Shown in pieces: positions 56,973 through 59,607 of a DNA stretch of 59,607 bases (position 1 is the stretch's first letter; every line of letters starts with the position of its first letter). The DNA is from Fulvimarina manganoxydans (GTDB lineage Bacteria > Pseudomonadota > Alphaproteobacteria > Rhizobiales > Rhizobiaceae). The notes under the pieces were generated by a model. That model saw only the letters and a list, made by a program, of their open reading frames with translations. It was not told where the DNA came from and did no database searches. Location: NCBI RefSeq assembly GCF_900176465.1, contig NZ_FWXR01000026.1, forward strand, positions 1-59,607. The letters are read 5' to 3'. The position numbers and the translations under genes are program-made.

Positions 56973-57905
56973 ATGAGGGCGACGACGAACAGCGAATGGA
57001 TACGGCTGCGGGCGGATATCGCCTTCACCCGGCTCGAACTCGCGGCCTTGAGGCTCTACCGGTCCGAGCTGAAGGCGCGGTACCCGTCGCCCCATTGGCT
57101 GTATCAGCCGCGCATTCCCAAAGGTCGGCCTGGAGTGAGACGCCAAAAAGTTGATTGACTTTTTGGATCACGGCTCACGAATAACAATGGCTCAGCTTGA
57201 AGACGCGATCCAACAAGGTCGCGTCTTCAAGCTGAGGGCGGGCGATGGACCGGCGGCGGCGGGGAAGGCCGCGACCCGCAAGCAGGTTCGCGCGTCAGGC
57301 TTGCTCAGGCCCAAGGTGGACGGCGCCTCTACACCGTACCCGTGCAGACCTCGCGCGGGCTCGTGGAGGTGCCGCCCGCGCAAGCGTCGATTTATGCCGT
57401 TGCGCGAATGCAGGCAGAAGCAGGCATTCGAGTCGCGCGCCGGCTAGACCCAAATTGGCGCCCGCCCACCAGCCTGACCTCGACGATCGAAGGCGAGATC
57501 GCCCATCAGCGAGCCGTTCTGCGCCAAGCCGAGCAATTTGTTCTGAGCCGGCGTCGGGGCATCGGCGACAATGGCGGGCCGCCTTTGGAGCCGGATATTC
57601 CCCCGCGCTCGCTCGGCGAACTCGTCGCCCCCGAAGGGCGGATCATCGGGATCCGCGCGAAAGGAGCGCAGGATAGGATACGGACGATCTCGCCGGAGGA
57701 AATGGAGCGCATCGTCCTGTCGCTTACCTATCACGGGCGGCCCCTTAAATTGCATGACCGCTACCAGGGCGTATGGTATGAAGGCGTCGACCGATGTGTC
57801 GTCGGCATCCGCTTCAGTGAGTCTTTCGGTCTGACGCTCGATGTCCGCGATCCTGGAGGCGATCGTAGGTTTAAAGAACTGAAACTACACATGAAAGGAC
57901 AGTAA
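56973..57905 (+). pseudogene. Toxin-like gene interrupted by a 102-bp hairpin element
   Basis: Two coding segments in the same frame flank the insert at 57133-57234. The left part (MRATTNSEWIRLRADIAF... to HWLYQPRIPKGRP) stops at TGA 57156 inside the insert. The right part resumes as EGGRWTGGGGEG and runs to 57905. Removing the insert restores RIPKGRPEGGRWTGGG, close to the P-x-G-x-P-x-GG-x-WT linker I associate with small alphaproteobacterial polymorphic-toxin-like proteins. The later GIGDNGGPPLEP and the C-terminal block (IRTISPEEMERIV, YQGVWYEG, FGLTLDVRD, ELKLHM) fit the same idea. The catalytic activity is unknown. The C-terminal part could also be made alone from GTG 57342 (187 residues). 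Confidence 0.6.
57133..57234. mobile_element. Two-hairpin element, copy 2 (inside the toxin-like gene)
   Basis: Hairpin A: GTGAG (57135-57139) / CTCAC (57174-57178) and CCAAAAAGT (57143-57151) / ACTTTTTGG (57158-57166), loop TGATTG. Hairpin B: a perfect 18-bp palindrome with arms 57191-57208 and 57219-57236, its last bases shared with host sequence. CTG occurs at both borders (57130-57132 and 57232-57234). The inserted length of 102 is a multiple of three, and TGA at 57156 and 57198 are in frame. Confidence 0.75.
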
Positions 57906-57906
57906 G

Positions 57907-58335
57907 ATGATGAGAACCGATCTCATTCATACACTTACAGATACTCCGATCATGGATTGGATCAATTACGTCCATACAAGCGTTGAAGACTACGATATCA
58001 GTCTCGGCGTCATACTGACGGCGGGCATTTACGGCTATGGCTTGTCGGGCGACGATCTCGTCGAATTTGCTCGTCGTTGTCTTGAAAGACTTGTTGCGGA
58101 AGGCGCCATTCCGGTCCTCCACGAAGGCACCGAATATTGCCCCTTCGTGCCGACGCTTCGTTATGGCCGAAAGCCGGCGGATATCGTCGAAAACGTTCTC
58201 GCCTCCTGGCAGGCGGGCGGCGGCGGCGTGACCGGTTGGGGCGAATACTCCTTCACGATGCCCGAAAACATCCTGCCCGAATGGGTTGAGCAGTGGGAGA
58301 AGGGGCTGCCGGTCGAGGTCGACGAGGAAGGGTAA
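57907..58335 (+). CDS. Candidate immunity protein, paralogue 1
   Basis: A 142-residue acidic soluble protein, not recognised from any named family. It starts at ATG 57907 (or 57910), one base after the toxin-like stop, with AAAGGA upstream, so it is translationally coupled. The N-terminal half (IMDWINYVHTSVEDYDISLG) is helical and acidic. The second half contains LHEGTEYCPFVPTLRYGRKP and a Gly/Trp-rich GGGGVTGWGEYSF. Small size, acidity, coupling to the toxin-like gene and tandem duplication are typical of immunity genes; the role is inferred. Confidence 0.72.
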   Translation: MMRTDLIHTLTDTPIMDWINYVHTSVEDYDISLGVILTAGIYGYGLSGDDLVEFARRCLERLVAEGAIPVLHEGTEYCPFVPTLRYGRKPADIVENVLASWQAGGGGVTGWGEYSFTMPENILPEWVEQWEKGLPVEVDEEG

Positions 58336-58418
58336 AGACCGGTTTGCCCCGTGGCGATCCAGAGGCCGAAGGCGGGACGTTCGAAGTTCCAAGTTTCAAG
58401 CGAATTCGGAGCGCTGAC

Positions 58419-58841
58419 ATGCGGACAGACCTGACCAGCCGACAAACCGGAACGCCCATTCTCGACTGGATCGAGCAGATCCATACCAATATCGAAGACT
58501 ATGATGTTACTCTCGGACTGATCACTGCGGCCGGCATTTCAGATTTCGGCTTGTCAGGCGACGACCTCGTCGAATTTGCCCGTCGCTGTCTCGAAAAGCT
58601 CATGGCGGTCGGCGCCATTCCGGTCCTCCACGAAGGTAACGACTATTGCCCCTTCGTGCCGACGCTTCGCTATGGCCGCAAGCCGGAGGATATCGTCGAA
58701 AACATCCTCGCCTCCTGGCAGGCGGGCGGCGGCGGCGTGACCGGTTGGGGCGAATACTCCTTCACGATGCCCGAAAACATCCTGCCCGAATGGTTGGAGC
58801 GATGGGAACAGGGGCTGCCGGTCGATCCAGAAGTCCATTGA
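58419..58841 (+). CDS. Candidate immunity protein, paralogue 2
   Basis: A 140-residue paralogue of the preceding gene, about 79% identical by my alignment. Differences concentrate in the N-terminal 45 residues and the last few. From GLSGDDLVEFARRC onward the proteins, and the DNA, are nearly identical. It starts at ATG 58419 (MRTDLTSRQTG), 83 bases after the first copy, with no strong ribosome site. Duplicated immunity genes with diverged faces often neutralise different toxin variants; that reading is inference. Confidence 0.72.
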   Translation: MRTDLTSRQTGTPILDWIEQIHTNIEDYDVTLGLITAAGISDFGLSGDDLVEFARRCLEKLMAVGAIPVLHEGNDYCPFVPTLRYGRKPEDIVENILASWQAGGGGVTGWGEYSFTMPENILPEWLERWEQGLPVDPEVH

Positions 58842-59046
58842 GGACACTCAGTAGAGGGGAGGCAATTGGACGGCTACATGCGCTATTCAGCCGACCATGA
58901 CCATTGATCGGATTCGAAGGTCGTCTGCGCCGTGCCAAGTGCAACAGGCGATCGATCGGTATCGCCAGATGCTCCTGATTGCCTTGATGCCGCGCCGAGT
59001 GGTCGAAAAGACGTACCCACCTTTTTCTCAAGGCGCTCCAGAGCGA

Positions 59047-59511
59047 TCAATTCGGTGCTGCTTCGTCCGAGCCTTGTCCGGCGCCCCCGGACAGGGGGAG
59101 GGATCGCTCGGATTTGAGCGAAGCGATTGCCCGCTTGGTTAAATCGACGAACTGATCGCGTTCTTCGTTCGAGAAATCCGCCATAGCCCGGTCGTTCACC
59201 CAATCTACGGCTTCAACCGCTTCTTCCATCAGCATGCGCGCGCGTCTGGTCAGCCAGATCGTCTGCGCCCGCCGGTCGTCGGGATGGGGCTTTCGAACGA
59301 TCAGCCCGTCTCGCTCCATACGCACAAGCGTATTGGCGACCGTCGCCTGTTCTATTTCCAAGAGCGCCACGAGTTGTCGTTGCGTGAGCCCATCCGTCCT
59401 GGCAAGTTCCAGAAGCGCAGGAAAGGCCCCAGGAGACAGTCCTAGAGGGCGGATATGGCGATAAAGCGTGGCCTGGAACAGACGTGCCAGACGTCCGGTG
59501 TGATAAGCCAA
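59047..59511 (-). CDS. MarR family transcriptional regulator
   Basis: A 154-residue winged-helix repressor. LSPGAFPALLELARTDGLTQRQLVALLEIEQATVANTLVRMERDGLI forms the recognition helices, and the wing reads RKPHPDDRRAQTIWLT. MarR proteins bind palindromes in divergent promoters and respond to phenolics or other small ligands. The start is uncertain: TTG 59511 is the only standard start codon in the open frame, but its ribosome site is too close. The divergent gene at 59577 is the probable target. Confidence 0.9.
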   Translation of the reverse strand: MAYHTGRLARLFQATLYRHIRPLGLSPGAFPALLELARTDGLTQRQLVALLEIEQATVANTLVRMERDGLIVRKPHPDDRRAQTIWLTRRARMLMEEAVEAVDWVNDRAMADFSNEERDQFVDLTKRAIASLKSERSLPLSGGAGQGSDEAAPN

Positions 59512-59576
59512 GTCCTCCGGTATAGAGTTTCCTGAGACAGAACTTTGGGTTTGAGTGGCTCCGTTGAGGAGGAGCC

Positions 59577-59607
59577 ATGACAGACGAGAAGAGCGCCCGG
59601 GCGGGCG
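59577..59607 (+). CDS. Start of a divergent gene cut by the window edge
   Basis: ATG at 59577 with a good GAGGAGG upstream opens MTDEKSARAG and runs off the window. It is divergent from the MarR gene with a 65-base gap, so it is probably under its control. The product cannot be told from ten codons. Confidence 0.6.
   Translation, partial: MTDEKSARAG

Noticed and set aside
57132-57236. T4 gene 60-style ribosome bypass across the 102-bp insert
   Set aside because: No matching in-frame take-off and landing codons could be identified around the hairpins, so plain insertion is preferred; kept only as a remote option in the finding.
57151-57447. A 98-codon frame starting in the hairpin element and running into the toxin-like gene
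   Set aside because: The frame differs from the one that continues coding on both sides; its second half is Arg/Cys-rich shadow sequence.
1-59607. CRISPR array
   Set aside because: No regularly spaced short direct repeats were seen; all repeats found are pairs of palindromic elements.

Overview
The window is about 59.6 kb of GC-rich DNA with dense coding, short ATGA/GTGA gene overlaps and long antisense shadow ORFs. Gene content points to an alphaproteobacterium of the Rhizobiales/Hyphomicrobiales: PmtA-type methyltransferases, the DUF4170 - acyltransferase - waaA - lpxK - DUF2093 - mutL neighbourhood, short HisG with HisZ, an HWE-kinase bacteriophytochrome and a CtrA-type box. The genus cannot be fixed from the sequence alone.

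Layout. 1-1.8 kb: the tip of an integrated island (start of an IS3-type transposase gene, tyrosine integrase) abutting tRNA-Arg; the island continues off the left edge. 1.9-11.3 kb: small membrane protein, acyltransferase 3, dnaJ, two tandem PmtA-like methyltransferases, FMN reductase, HdeD-like protein, a DUF4212/sodium symporter pair and a conserved-looking membrane-anchored protein. 11.4-23.1 kb: AEC and EamA transporters, a soluble double-PAS chemoreceptor with a CtrA box upstream, tRNA-Pro, an amino-acid ABC operon, topoisomerase IB, DUF2945, a Kef-type antiporter and PmbA. 23.1-29.9 kb: CysQ, DUF4170, acyltransferase, WaaA and LpxK (lipid A/Kdo), then DUF2093 and MutL on the other strand. 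30.3-34.4 kb: a BLUF photoreceptor and hisS-hisZ-hisG. 34.8-44.6 kb: an exopolysaccharide cluster (two glycosyltransferases, a DUF6492-like protein, flippase, GH10 enzyme, kinase-less Wzz/GumC protein, CapD-type dehydratase). 44.7-49.1 kb: Entner-Doudoroff operon zwf-pgl-edd. 49.3-53.9 kb: heme oxygenase plus bacteriophytochrome, and an unrecognised gene. 53.9-56.8 kb: PuuA-PuuB putrescine catabolism. 57-58.8 kb: an interrupted toxin-like gene followed by two tandem paralogues that look like immunity genes. The window closes with a MarR regulator and a divergent gene cut by the right edge.

The most unusual signal is a roughly 102-bp two-hairpin element present twice, on either side of puuA. 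Hairpin A is conserved between copies with two compensated base-pair changes. Hairpin B is a long perfect palindrome with unrelated sequence in each copy. The right-hand copy lies inside the toxin-like gene: the same reading frame runs on both sides, the insert length is a multiple of three, and it supplies two in-frame stops. Other structure includes a 95-bp repeat present twice at 92% identity, a 134-bp inverted-repeat element, and a sharply AT-rich block inside hisS.
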